Counted from the stretch's first letter, positions 1 to 7,501 are shown. The stretch is DNA of 15,668 bases from Sulfurimonas sp. (GCA_012963655.1 DTVI01000424.1:1-15668), one strand, 5' to 3'. The notes: generated by a model not told the origin, from the letters alone. Numbers and translations are program-made.

Positions 1-1062
1 TGATGAGATAAAACCATATTTTCGTGTTTCAAAATATACAGCATTGATTTCCTTATTAATATTATCTTTTTTTGCAATTAAAATAAGTTCTAATCCTGTA
101 CTCTGAAGTGTTTTTTGAAAGAAAACAAAATTAGAGTCTTCATGAGGATGGTAGATGAAGGGGCTTAAGGGCTCTTGCATCTTTTTTTCATGTAAGGTAG
201 AAAAAGAGTTGATTTGAAAGTCATTATAAAACTCATCTTCATCTGAAGAAAAGAGTACATGACCTCCTTCTCCTAAGATTATAATATAAGCATTAAAGGG
301 TAAAGTTATATTACTTAACTCCTTAGTGTTTTGCGTAGTTAGGGTCATCCCTATAACTCCCGCCATCTTATCATTTACATATATGGGTGAAACAACAGAC
401 CCTATTTGGCCATGTGAAAGGGCCCACGGTTCTTGAAATAGCGGGATGAAGATAGTTTTTCTTTCAGGATTGAAGGTCTCATCTGCCTTAAAATAATAAG
501 ATTGTTTTGTAGGGTCTAAGGTAGAAGAAAGTTCGTCTTTTACATTTATATAAGGATAATATAACGAATAGTTTTTACCAAGGTTAATCCAAGCAGAATC
601 GACAACACCTTTATACTGATTCATTAAAGCCTCAAGAGGAACCTGAGACATGGAAAGTACTTTTAAGGATAATTTGTCTTGATCATTCAAACTGCTTATA
701 TTTGTGGTATAAATTGCGGCACTTCCCTTTTTTTCGTTAATGAAAAAGCCTTCATCGAAGACATACGAGAGATGGCTTCCATCATAATATATACTATGAG
801 TAAACAAAGATTCAATTATTTGTTTAAGGGCATTAGCATCTTTTTCAACACGTTCAATTTTGGCATTCATTCGTTGAGCAACTTGAGAGGCTACCTCTTC
901 AAAACTTTGTGAGGCCGTGTCTTGAAGTAATAGCTCGTTTTTTTCTTCCTGCAAAAATCCGAAAATGAAAATTAAAAAGATAAGAAGAATTTCTATAAAC
1001 AACATAGGTAAGATAGCAGACTTAAAAATTTTATTGATAACAAAACTATGTAGACTCTGCAT
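1..1062 (-). CDS. Membrane receptor with periplasmic dCache-like sensor domain (partial)
   Basis: The minus strand is open without a stop from the ATG at 1062 to the window edge, giving 354 codons; the C-terminus lies outside. AGGTGA just upstream of the ATG is a good ribosome binding site. Residues about 16-38 form one strongly hydrophobic segment (ILPMLFIEILLIFLIFIFGF). It is followed by a helical stretch and a long extracytoplasmic region, about 40-335. In that region, EPWALSHGQIGSVVSPIYV and NDKMAGVIGMTL resemble the second half of double-Cache (dCache_1) ligand-binding domains. Such domains sense small molecules for chemoreceptors, histidine kinases, diguanylate cyclases or PP2C phosphatases. 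The output domain is not visible, so the signalling class is unknown. The gene is divergent from metH. Cache assignment is by motif recognition only. Confidence 0.8.
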   Translation of the reverse strand, partial: MQSLHSFVINKIFKSAILPMLFIEILLIFLIFIFGFLQEEKNELLLQDTASQSFEEVASQVAQRMNAKIERVEKDANALKQIIESLFTHSIYYDGSHLSYVFDEGFFINEKKGSAAIYTTNISSLNDQDKLSLKVLSMSQVPLEALMNQYKGVVDSAWINLGKNYSLYYPYINVKDELSSTLDPTKQSYYFKADETFNPERKTIFIPLFQEPWALSHGQIGSVVSPIYVNDKMAGVIGMTLTTQNTKELSNITLPFNAYIIILGEGGHVLFSSDEDEFYNDFQINSFSTLHEKKMQEPLSPFIYHPHEDSNFVFFQKTLQSTGLELILIAKKDNINKEINAVYFETRKYGFISS

Positions 1063-1177
1063 TATTTCACCTGTGTATTGAGTTTCATATATCTTAGCAT
1101 TATTTATTCTAATTTTCTATAATGTGTTTTATATAGTTGTTTAGAAATGCTCTAAATTTATTAAGTCTAGTCTCTCA

Positions 1178-1206
1178 TTAACATTTATGCTCATTTTTGC
1201 TAAAAT
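1178..1206 (+). promoter_or_regulatory. Sigma-70 promoter for metH
   Basis: TTAACA at 1178-1183 (5 of 6 to the -35 consensus), a 17-base spacer, and TAAAAT at 1201-1206 (5 of 6 to the -10). A TG at 1198-1199 makes it an extended -10. Transcription would start near 1213, leaving a leader of about 70 bases before the metH ATG. I saw no cobalamin or SAM riboswitch fold in this short leader. A second TATAAT lies at 1118-1123 but has no convincing -35. The rest of the 219-base divergent spacer is AT-rich, without other clear signals. Confidence 0.65.
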
Positions 1207-1281
1207 GGCGATCCTTATCTTTATTTAGAAGTATTAAAAGTAGTTCTATATAAGTATAAGTATTTTAAACAAAAGAGAAAC

Positions 1282-4200
1282 ATGTCTGTTAAACAATATA
1301 TTTTAGACACAATTAAAACACGTCCAATGATCATTGATGGTGCTATGGGTACTCAATTACAAGACAGAGCTGATAGAATAACTGACGCTCAATGGGAAGG
1401 TAATGAGGGCTGTAATGAACTTTTAAATGTAACCGCACCTGATATATTAGAAGAAGTTTATAGTGGGTATTTAACAGCGGGAGCAGACTTAATTACAACC
1501 AATACCTTCGGCTCTTTTGACTGGGTTTTAGATGAATACCAAATTGGAGATAGAGCCTACGAATTGACTAAGGCGGGAGCCCTTATTGTTAAAAAGATGT
1601 GTGATAAGTTTTCCACACCAGAACACCCTCGTCTTGTTTTAGGCTCTATCGGACCCGGTACTAAGCTTCCTTCTTTAGGTCATATGCATTATGATCAGAT
1701 GCTTTCGGGATATACGGAATGTGCCCTTGCTCTTATTGATGGACAAACAGATGTATTCTTACTTGAAACCTGTCAAGATCCTCTTCAAATAAAAGCTGCG
1801 CTTCATGCGTGTCAAGCAGCGAACATTGAGCGTAAAACTGAACTCCCTATTATGATTTCAGTAACTATTGAACTTGCTGGAACGATGCTTATTGGAACAG
1901 ACGCTCAAACTATTGCGGCTATACTAGAGCCTTTTGATATCTTGTCTTTAGGTTTTAACTGTGGAACTGGACCGGAACAATATGGTAAACATATTAAGGC
2001 CTTAGCTGAGGTTTGGGGTAAACCTATCTCGGTACACGCAAATGCGGGACTTCCTCAAAATAGAGGGGGATACTCGTTTTATCCTATGGGACCTGATGAG
2101 TTTGCTGCTCAACAAGAAAACTTTATGAAATATGATGGAGTTTCTTTTCTAGGGGGTTGTTGTGGTACAACGCCTCAACATATTCGCGCCCTTGTAGACA
2201 AAGTAAGTACCATTGCGCCAAAACCAGCTACGGGAAGTCAAGAAGCTTGTATTGCTTCTTTATTTGGTACAGTAGCCCTTAAACAAAACCCTGCACCACT
2301 ACTTATTGGGGAACGCTCAAACGCAACCGGTTCAAAGGCATTTAAAGATCTTATCTTAGCTGAAGATTATGAAGGAACTCTGTCTGTTGCTCAACAACAA
2401 GTGCGAGCAGGGGCCCACCTTATTGATGTGAATGTTGGTTTTGCAGGGCGTGATGAGTCTAAAGATATGTTAAATGTTATAGCAAATTATGCACAAAAGA
2501 TACCTCTTCCTCTTATGCCCGATTCGACACAAATATCAGGTTTAGAGATTGCTTTAAAACTTATAGGTGGTAAGTGTATTCTTAACTCGGTTAACTTAGA
2601 AGATGGAGAAGATCGTTTTGATATTATTTGTCAGTTAGCCAAAAAATATGGGGCTTCTTTAGTTCTGCTTACCATTGATGAAGTAGGAATGGCAAAGACG
2701 GCTAAGAGTAAGTTTGAAATTGCTGAACGTATGTATAAACGTGCGACGGAAATGCATGGTCTTAGACCTGAAGACTTGGTATTTGATTTACTTACCTTTA
2801 CACTTGGTTCGGGTGATGAAGAGTACTGGACAGCAGGTATAGAAGTAATAGACGCTATACGTGAGCTTATGACGACGTATCCACGAGTTGGAACAACACT
2901 AGGGCTTTCTAATATCTCTTTTGGTTTAGACAAAGATGCTCGTCCATATTTAAATTCTATGTTTTTACATCATTGTCTACAAGCGGGTTTAAGCACGGTT
3001 ATTATTAATGTTAAGCATATTATTCCCTTAAATAAAATTACGGATGAACAACAAAAAATTTGTAATGATCTTATCTTTAATAAAAAGCCAAAAGGTCAAG
3101 CTCTATTTGACTTTATAGAACACTTTTCAGATGTAGAAGCGACTAACAGTGAAGAAGAAGATGCTGCTTATGACGCACTAAATGAAGAAGAAAAGATAGC
3201 TAAACTTCTTATGGATGGTGATAAAGAAAGAATGATTCCTCTTGTAGAGGAGGCTAGACATAATATCAAACCTGAAGTAATTGTTAATGAGGTTTTAATT
3301 GGCGCAATGAAGGTTGTTGGTGAGCTTTTTGGTTCAGGTCAAATGCAATTACCTTTTGTTCTTCAGTCTGCTGAAACCATGAAAAAGACGGTTGATCATC
3401 TAAATCCATTTTTACCAAAGGTTGAAAAAGAAGTCGATACTACCTTAGTTCTTGGAACGGTCAAAGGTGATGTTCATGATGTAGGTAAAAACCTTGTAGA
3501 TATTATCCTTTCAAACAACGGATATAAGGTTACTAACGTAGGTATCAAAGTAGACTTAGAAGTGTTTTTAAATGAGATACGTGAAGGTAAAGCGCAAGCT
3601 ATTGGTATGTCAGGACTACTCGTTAAGTCAACACAGGTAATGCAAGAAAATCTTAAAGTTATGCAAGAAGAAGGTATTAAAGTACCTGTTCTTTTAGGTG
3701 GGGCTGCACTTACGCGTACCTTTATAGATGATTTTTGTAGACCTTTTTATGATGGTCCTATCTTTTATTGTAAGGACGCCTTTGATGGTGTAACAGCGAT
3801 GTCTAGGATTGAGAAAGGTGGGGTTCTTGATACGAATTTACACGGTGACGCAGGTCTAGAAAAAGAAAAAGTCGTTAAAAAAGAGATTATTATTCCTCCT
3901 TTTGCAGAGTTGAAAATGCCTTCAAGAGATGTACGTGTTCCTACGCCTCCTTTTTGGGGGCGACGTGTTATGGAAGTAGGTAAAGATTTCAAACTAGAGC
4001 TTGCCTTTGACTGGATTAACCATAAGATACTGTTTAAACAGCGTTGGGGTTATAACTCTAAGGGAATGGATAAAGACGCTTATGAGAAGCAGTTAGAAGA
4101 AAAGGTATGGCCAGCGTATGAACGTATCAAAAAACAATTCTTAGACTTAGACTTGTTTGATGCAACGGTTATTTATGGATATTACCCCGTAAGGTCTGAT

Positions 4201-4779
4201 GATAATACGCTTTTGATTTTTGATGAGAGTGAAGGATGGACAGGTGAAGCTGATGTAAACCGTGAGCCATTAACTGAATGTATTGGAAGAGCAAAATATA
4301 CTATGTCTTTTCCACGACAAGGTAAAAAGCCTCACCGAGCCTTATCAGACTTTTATCATAGTGATAGACATGATGTGATTGCGATGACCTGTGTATCTGC
4401 TGGCTCAAAACTTGCTGAGTTTGAAAAAGAGTTATATGACCAGGGTGAATACACTGAATATTTTATGGTGCATGGCTTAGGAGTTGAACTAGCAGAAGCT
4501 TTGGCTGAGATAGTACACAAGCAAGTCAGACTTGATTTAAATATATGTGATAATGAAAAGCCTGTACTTTCAGATGTTAGAATGAATAAATATGAGGGTG
4601 CTCGTTATTCGTTTGGATATCCAGCCTGTCCTGACTTAGAGTTAAATAGACCACTTTTTGACTTGTTAAAGCCTGAAGAATTTGGGATAGAATTGAGCGA
4701 GACTTTTCAAATTCACCCAGAACAATCTACTTCTGCATTGGTAGTTTATCATCCTAATGCAACTTACTATAACGTATAG
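1282..4779 (+). CDS. metH: Cobalamin-dependent methionine synthase
   Basis: Cytoplasmic enzyme that moves a methyl group from 5-methyltetrahydrofolate to homocysteine through methylcobalamin, making methionine. The 1165 residues show the full four-module order (E. coli MetH is about 1227). Residues 1-315 are the homocysteine module, with zinc ligands C227 (GFNCGTG) and C293/C294 (GGCCGTTPQH). Residues about 330-610 are the pterin-binding module (LIGERSNATGSKAFK; DVNVGFAGRDE). Residues about 635-850 are the B12 cap and binding modules, with the cobalt-ligating histidine in D730-V-H732-D-V-G735. Residues about 880-1165 are the reactivation module, with the AdoMet-binding RxxxGY at R1108-G1112-Y1113 (GYPACPD). 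All key residues are present, so the gene looks functional. It stands alone behind its own promoter. The ribosome binding site is weak (AAAAGAGAAAC). A diverged fossil of the same 3' end lies 78 bases downstream. Confidence 0.98.
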   Translation: MSVKQYILDTIKTRPMIIDGAMGTQLQDRADRITDAQWEGNEGCNELLNVTAPDILEEVYSGYLTAGADLITTNTFGSFDWVLDEYQIGDRAYELTKAGALIVKKMCDKFSTPEHPRLVLGSIGPGTKLPSLGHMHYDQMLSGYTECALALIDGQTDVFLLETCQDPLQIKAALHACQAANIERKTELPIMISVTIELAGTMLIGTDAQTIAAILEPFDILSLGFNCGTGPEQYGKHIKALAEVWGKPISVHANAGLPQNRGGYSFYPMGPDEFAAQQENFMKYDGVSFLGGCCGTTPQHIRALVDKVSTIAPKPATGSQEACIASLFGTVALKQNPAPLLIGERSNATGSKAFKDLILAEDYEGTLSVAQQQVRAGAHLIDVNVGFAGRDESKDMLNVIANYAQKIPLPLMPDSTQISGLEIALKLIGGKCILNSVNLEDGEDRFDIICQLAKKYGASLVLLTIDEVGMAKTAKSKFEIAERMYKRATEMHGLRPEDLVFDLLTFTLGSGDEEYWTAGIEVIDAIRELMTTYPRVGTTLGLSNISFGLDKDARPYLNSMFLHHCLQAGLSTVIINVKHIIPLNKITDEQQKICNDLIFNKKPKGQALFDFIEHFSDVEATNSEEEDAAYDALNEEEKIAKLLMDGDKERMIPLVEEARHNIKPEVIVNEVLIGAMKVVGELFGSGQMQLPFVLQSAETMKKTVDHLNPFLPKVEKEVDTTLVLGTVKGDVHDVGKNLVDIILSNNGYKVTNVGIKVDLEVFLNEIREGKAQAIGMSGLLVKSTQVMQENLKVMQEEGIKVPVLLGGAALTRTFIDDFCRPFYDGPIFYCKDAFDGVTAMSRIEKGGVLDTNLHGDAGLEKEKVVKKEIIIPPFAELKMPSRDVRVPTPPFWGRRVMEVGKDFKLELAFDWINHKILFKQRWGYNSKGMDKDAYEKQLEEKVWPAYERIKKQFLDLDLFDATVIYGYYPVRSDDNTLLIFDESEGWTGEADVNREPLTECIGRAKYTMSFPRQGKKPHRALSDFYHSDRHDVIAMTCVSAGSKLAEFEKELYDQGEYTEYFMVHGLGVELAEALAEIVHKQVRLDLNICDNEKPVLSDVRMNKYEGARYSFGYPACPDLELNRPLFDLLKPEEFGIELSETFQIHPEQSTSALVVYHPNATYYNV

Positions 4780-4809
4780 ATATTTGAAACCTTTTATTAA
4801 GCTACTTTA

Positions 4810-4850
4810 CTCACTATAAGCTTCCCTTTGGGAGACTTATTTAACGTGAG
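4810..4850 (+). terminator. Long imperfect hairpin after metH, probable terminator
   Basis: The core stem 4816-4826/4830-4840 pairs ATAAGCTTCCC with GGGAGACTTAT around a TTT loop, with one C/A mismatch and one U-G pair. It can be extended by CTCAC (4810-4814) pairing with GTGAG (4846-4850) across a small internal loop. Only a weak T-tract follows (TTATTTAA). It lies between the live metH stop and the fossil metH tail, so it may be the native terminator that travelled with metH. Confidence 0.5.
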
Positions 4851-4856
4851 GTGTTA

Positions 4857-4922
4857 TTCCAGATTCATCCAGAACAAAGCACGTCAGTCCTTGTAGTATA
4901 TCATCCAAATGCAATGTACTAG
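4857..4922 (+). pseudogene. Fossil 3' end of a second, diverged metH
   Basis: Read from 4857, this stretch encodes FQIHPEQSTSVLVVYHPNAM, then Y and a TAG stop. The live MetH has the same segment at residues 1142-1162 (bases 4705-4767). Nineteen of 21 residues agree, with A to V and T to M changes. By hand count 16 of 63 bases differ, and 10 of the 12 changed codons are synonymous. The copy therefore diverged as working protein-coding sequence before being cut down to its tail. The reading frame upstream is closed by TAA at 4842-4844 and has no start. The likeliest origin is replacement of most of a resident metH by a relative's metH, or an old tandem copy mostly lost. Confidence 0.85.
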
Positions 4923-4955
4923 AAGATATAAAAATAAGACCACACACTTGAGTAT

Positions 4956-4971
4956 CACAAGTTTACTTGTG
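4956..4971. other. Short perfect hairpin
   Basis: CACAAG-TTTA-CTTGTG is a perfect 6-base-pair stem with a 4-base loop, 34 bases after the stop of the metH fossil. No run of T follows (TTCGTTCC), so it is at most a poor terminator. It may be the terminator remnant of the older metH copy. Confidence 0.35.
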
Positions 4972-5004
4972 TTCGTTCCAAAAACCTTAAACCCCTTAAA
5001 GAAG

Positions 5005-5033
5005 AAAATAATTAAACCAAAATTAATTATTTT
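5005..5033. repeat. AT-only 11-bp inverted repeat before a promoter
   Basis: AAAATAATTAA (5005-5015) and TTAATTATTTT (5023-5033) are exact reverse complements around the 7-base centre ACCAAAA. The repeat ends 4 bases before a TATAAT box. It could be a bidirectional terminator stem, an operator, or chance in AT-rich DNA. Confidence 0.4.
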
Positions 5034-5037
5034 AGTT

Positions 5038-5043
5038 TATAAT
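5038..5043 (+). promoter_or_regulatory. Probable -10 box for the 5074 gene
   Basis: A perfect TATAAT lies 30 bases before the TTG start. A transcript from about 5050 would carry the AAGGAC ribosome binding site at 5062-5067. No good -35 is visible; the inverted repeat at 5005-5033 occupies that place. Confidence 0.45.
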
Positions 5044-5073
5044 TGTTAAATTATATTTTTTAAGGACTTTCAT

Positions 5074-5541
5074 TTGTTTCTACATAATCTTCAAACAGTT
5101 TTACCCGACTTTAAATCTAATCAAAGATATCTTTTAACGCGCTGGATGCAAAAGCATCATGTTGTAAAATTTCTACAAACATATAAAATTAATCCAAACT
5201 ATTTTATAGAAGAATATGCGCAGAGACTTATTTCTAATCTTATTAATATGATTGAAAATGATTTTCCTTTACATCAATACCTTGTAACCAAAGAAGCCTT
5301 ACTCAATTTCTCAGACAAGGATATTAATCCACACGACATTTTTTGCTTGTATCAGTCTTTGAAGGATGTATGTATAGAGTTGATAGAAGAAGGAGACATC
5401 TTATCTTCGTCAATAATTTTAAATGCAGATCGAATGATCATTGATATATATAAGGTTTTTGAACGTTTAATACATGATCTTTTATACTTTTTTGCTGAAG
5501 AATTTTTTGATTTAAATTCAGAATATATGCAACCTGCTTAA
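5074..5541 (+). CDS. Stand-alone helical signalling-type domain protein, TTG start
   Basis: A 155-residue, mainly helical, soluble protein with no signal peptide, no membrane segment and no catalytic motif that I recognise. The start is TTG at 5074, chosen because AAGGAC at 5062-5067 is well placed and no ATG in frame fits better. Residues about 20-60 (LLTRWMQKHHVVKFLQTYKI) and 75-145 (NFSDKDINPHDIFCLYQSLK) resemble, from memory, a helical N-terminal domain common in Campylobacterota GGDEF proteins and kinases. Those carry L-DKDI-ELF and a following helical pair, and are sometimes likened to the RsbRD N-terminal domain. Here the domain stands alone with no output module. Function is unknown; it may act as a partner of another signalling protein. 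The gene has its own promoter, and the next gene starts 59 bases later. Confidence 0.7.
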   Translation: MFLHNLQTVLPDFKSNQRYLLTRWMQKHHVVKFLQTYKINPNYFIEEYAQRLISNLINMIENDFPLHQYLVTKEALLNFSDKDINPHDIFCLYQSLKDVCIELIEEGDILSSSIILNADRMIIDIYKVFERLIHDLLYFFAEEFFDLNSEYMQPA

Positions 5542-5576
5542 ATCCAAGCTCAATAGAAATATTTACAATAAAAGGT

Positions 5577-5582
5577 TATAAT
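5577..5582 (+). promoter_or_regulatory. Probable -10 box for the DsbC-like gene
   Basis: A perfect TATAAT lies in the 58-base gap after the 5074 gene, with TAGAAA at 5554-5559 (4 of 6) as a possible -35 at 17-base spacing. The transcript would start about 11 bases before the ATG at 5600, just including the AAAAGGAT ribosome binding site. Confidence 0.4.
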
Positions 5583-5599
5583 AGCGTAAAAGGATATGA

Positions 5600-6295
5600 A
5601 TGAAATTATTTTTTGTATGTGTTACACTTACCTTAGGCCTACTTGCAGGCGACATCGATCCTAAATCTTTTAAATCAATAAAAATGCTTTCTCCTTCGCA
5701 TATTTCAATCTCAAAGGCTTATGATCATGGCATTATTTATGAATTAAGCTTAGAGATTTCAACACCACGGGGAAAACAATACACTACAGCTTACGTTACT
5801 AAAGATAAGAAGGTAGTAGTTTTAGGTGAGGTACTTGATGCCAATACTGGAGTGGAAATAAAACGTCCTTTAGATATGCAAAGTATACGTAAGAATGCTG
5901 ATATTGTTTATGGAGAAGGCAAAGATGAATATATCGTTTTTACTGATCCTGAATGTCCTTATTGTGTTAAGTTTGAATTGTTTTGGCCATCTATTAGTAA
6001 AAAAGTAAAACTATATGTTTATTTTATGCCATTATCTAACCATAGAAATGCAACTAAAATGTCTTATTATGTAATGAAGCAAGAAGGTCAAGTTGCCAAG
6101 GCAAATACAATTTTAAATATGGCAAAAGGTGATAAAAGCTTTGAACGCTTAAGTATGACTCAAAAAATGCATGATGTATTTGGTACAAAAATCAAACAGA
6201 ACCAAGTTTTAGCTAATAAATTTGGTGTACGTGGGACTCCCGCTGTTTTTGACACTAAGGGTACTGCTATTAATTGGTCAAGCCTAGGTAAATAG
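5600..6295 (+). CDS. Secreted DsbC/DsbG-like thioredoxin-fold protein
   Basis: A 231-residue periplasmic protein likely to exchange or isomerise disulphide bonds, or keep exported cysteines reduced. Residues 1-17 are a signal peptide (MKLFFVCVTLTLGLLAG). Residues about 20-95 look like the N-terminal cystatin-like dimerisation region. Residues about 105-231 are the thioredoxin fold, with the redox pair C119-P-Y-C122 (TDPECPYCVKF) and the cis-proline P214 in RGTPAVF. CPYC with a preceding acidic residue and the long N-terminal region fit the DsbC/DsbG group better than DsbA. The length is close to that of DsbC (about 236). No DsbD-type reductant partner is in the window. The ATG has AAAAGGAT just upstream. 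The only other nearby ATG, at 5596, is out of frame. Confidence 0.85.
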   Translation: MKLFFVCVTLTLGLLAGDIDPKSFKSIKMLSPSHISISKAYDHGIIYELSLEISTPRGKQYTTAYVTKDKKVVVLGEVLDANTGVEIKRPLDMQSIRKNADIVYGEGKDEYIVFTDPECPYCVKFELFWPSISKKVKLYVYFMPLSNHRNATKMSYYVMKQEGQVAKANTILNMAKGDKSFERLSMTQKMHDVFGTKIKQNQVLANKFGVRGTPAVFDTKGTAINWSSLGK

Positions 6296-6313
6296 TCTTA
6301 ATACCTTAGGCTT
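6280..6313 (+). terminator. Hairpin overlapping the DsbC-like stop codon
   Basis: AAGCCTAGGTA (6280-6290) pairs with TACCTTAGGCTT (6302-6313) with one bulged T, around an 11-base loop that holds the TAG stop. AGTTGTTT follows as a weak T-rich tail. It lies between two convergent genes (plus strand to 6295, minus strand from 6426). The remaining about 110 bases to 6425 show nothing else. Confidence 0.45.
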
Positions 6314-6425
6314 AGTTGTTTAAATCAGATACTACAAGCTATCAGTTTTAAAATGATAAATTTCTCTAAATAAAAAGTAGTTTTGTTAAAGTTTTGAAAA
6401 TATGTGAGAAAGAATAGATTTGTTT

Positions 6426-6950
6426 TTACAACTCTAACAATTGCATGATTTCTTCGGCAATAAGAGAAGACTTTTTTCCTGCAGTTTGGATAACGGTATC
6501 TGCGTAAGTAAGGTACTTAGGGTGTCTCTCGTTAATAAGAGCCTTTGCCTTTGCCATATCTTGTAATAAAGGACGCTTTTTAAACTTCTTTTCGGGATTC
6601 TTTGAGGATTTTATACGGTCTACAATCGCATCAAAAGAAGACTCAAGATAGATTACATGCCCAATATTTTTCAAGTTGTCTACATGATAAAAACCACCAC
6701 CTATAGAAATTATAGTGTTTTTAACACTATGTTCAAGCCAAAGTGACACCTTTGTTTCAGCCTCTCTAAAATAAGCTTCGCCTTCTTTTTCAAAGATTTT
6801 TTTTATGCTAGTGTTTTCCATACTCTCAATGATATCATCTGTATCAATAGCCATATAATTGCTTAATTTAAGAAGTTCACGGGCGAGAGAACCTTTTCCT
6901 ACACCCATAAAACCCATAAGAATGATATTATTATTTTTACAACTCACCAT
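6426..6950 (-). CDS. aroK: Shikimate kinase
   Basis: Phosphorylates shikimate at the 3-hydroxyl using ATP, in the pathway to chorismate and the aromatic amino acids. With the start at 6950 it is 174 residues, the usual size. The P-loop is G13-FMGVGKGS-21, with the extra glycine (GKGS in place of GKS/T) that I remember from Campylobacterota kinases. Shikimate contacts are D36-T-D-D (DTDDIIE), R62 (FREAE) and G84-G-G (ISIGGGFY). The lid arginine is R126 (KKRPLL), and R142 lies in ERHPKY. The frame is open upstream to an ATG at 6986, but that adds 12 unconserved residues, lacks a ribosome binding site and would lie only a few bases from the transcript start. The ATG at 6950 has AAGGAAA at ideal distance. 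Confidence 0.95.
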   Translation of the reverse strand: MVSCKNNNIILMGFMGVGKGSLARELLKLSNYMAIDTDDIIESMENTSIKKIFEKEGEAYFREAETKVSLWLEHSVKNTIISIGGGFYHVDNLKNIGHVIYLESSFDAIVDRIKSSKNPEKKFKKRPLLQDMAKAKALINERHPKYLTYADTVIQTAGKKSSLIAEEIMQLLEL

Positions 6951-6998
6951 AAATGTTTCCTTGATGTTTAAATCATAAGCAATCATAACAAAAAAAAG

Positions 6999-7004
6999 AT
7001 TATA
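6999..7004 (-). promoter_or_regulatory. Probable -10 box for aroK
   Basis: A perfect TATAAT on the minus strand (7004 down to 6999) would start transcription near 6992, about 42 bases before the aroK ATG at 6950. No good -35 is visible. The rest of the 7005-7120 spacer holds no other clear signal. Confidence 0.45.
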
Positions 7005-7120
7005 TCTGTGATGTTTAGAGGTCTAGACTTGGGATTTTAATACAAAAATTAGTATCCAGGTATAGTACGATTTATAAAAGAAGCTGTAGCGGTTTATGAA
7101 ATAACTCTTTCTCATGTGTA

Positions 7121-7152
7121 AAAGATAAGATAATTTGAATATGCTTATCTTT
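7121..7152 (-). terminator. Hairpin at the end of the DksA-type gene
   Basis: AAAGATAAG (7121-7129) and CTTATCTTT (7144-7152) are exact reverse complements, 9 base pairs, with a 14-base AT-rich loop. The stem includes the stop codon of the minus-strand gene at 7151. The downstream T-rich part is short, so it may be a weak terminator or an RNA-stabilising stem. Confidence 0.45.
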
Positions 7153-7501
7153 ATTGTGACTTCTCAAATAAGGGTCGACAGGTCATGCAAAACTTTGCAT
7201 GTGGCTTAGCTTTAAGACGAGACATACTAATGGGTTCTGAACACATTTCACAGACATTATAATTTCCCTTATCAATACGTTCTAAGGCATACTCGATATC
7301 TAAAAGTTCTGCTTTTTGTTGGTCTGAAATAACTTGTTCTAACATAGAATCACTTCGCATGGAAGCAAAGTCCATATCATCATTATTTTCTTGTTCTTGT
7401 AATCCAGTTAGCTCTTTTGAAGCGAGGTTGACATTTTGAAGGATATGCTCTTTAGCATCAAGTAGTTGCTCTTTGAAAAATTCTAATTCTTTTTCTTGCA
7501 T
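7151..7501 (-). CDS. DksA/TraR-family zinc-finger regulator
   Basis: A 116-residue protein predicted to enter the RNA polymerase secondary channel and alter promoter response, usually together with ppGpp. Residues 1-40 and 52-80 form the two arms of a coiled coil. The tip reads D41-D-M-D44-F-A46, matching the DxxDxA tip that is essential in E. coli DksA. The C-terminal zinc finger has C84-x2-C87 (CEMC) and C105-x2-C108 (CMTC) with 17 residues between the pairs. It is shorter than E. coli DksA (151) because the N-terminal extension is missing, as in the short DksA-like proteins of this phylum. AAAGGAC lies 7 bases before the ATG at 7501. No symbol is given because dksA and its paralogues cannot be separated here. 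The 204-base spacer to 7705 is AT-rich, without a clear promoter on either strand. Confidence 0.88.
   Translation of the reverse strand: MQEKELEFFKEQLLDAKEHILQNVNLASKELTGLQEQENNDDMDFASMRSDSMLEQVISDQQKAELLDIEYALERIDKGNYNVCEMCSEPISMSRLKAKPHAKFCMTCRPLFEKSQ

Noticed and set aside
679..912. Open frame of 77 codons on the plus strand
   Set aside because: It is antisense to the Cache receptor gene, whose translation is coherent over the whole stretch; no ribosome binding site or family features.
1207..1281. Possible cobalamin or SAM riboswitch before metH
   Set aside because: The predicted leader is only about 70 bases and shows neither a B12 box nor a SAM-type stem arrangement.
2631..2933. Open frame of 100 codons on the minus strand inside metH
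   Set aside because: Antisense shadow of the highly conserved pterin-binding module of MetH; composition is Ser/Lys-rich with no domain pattern.
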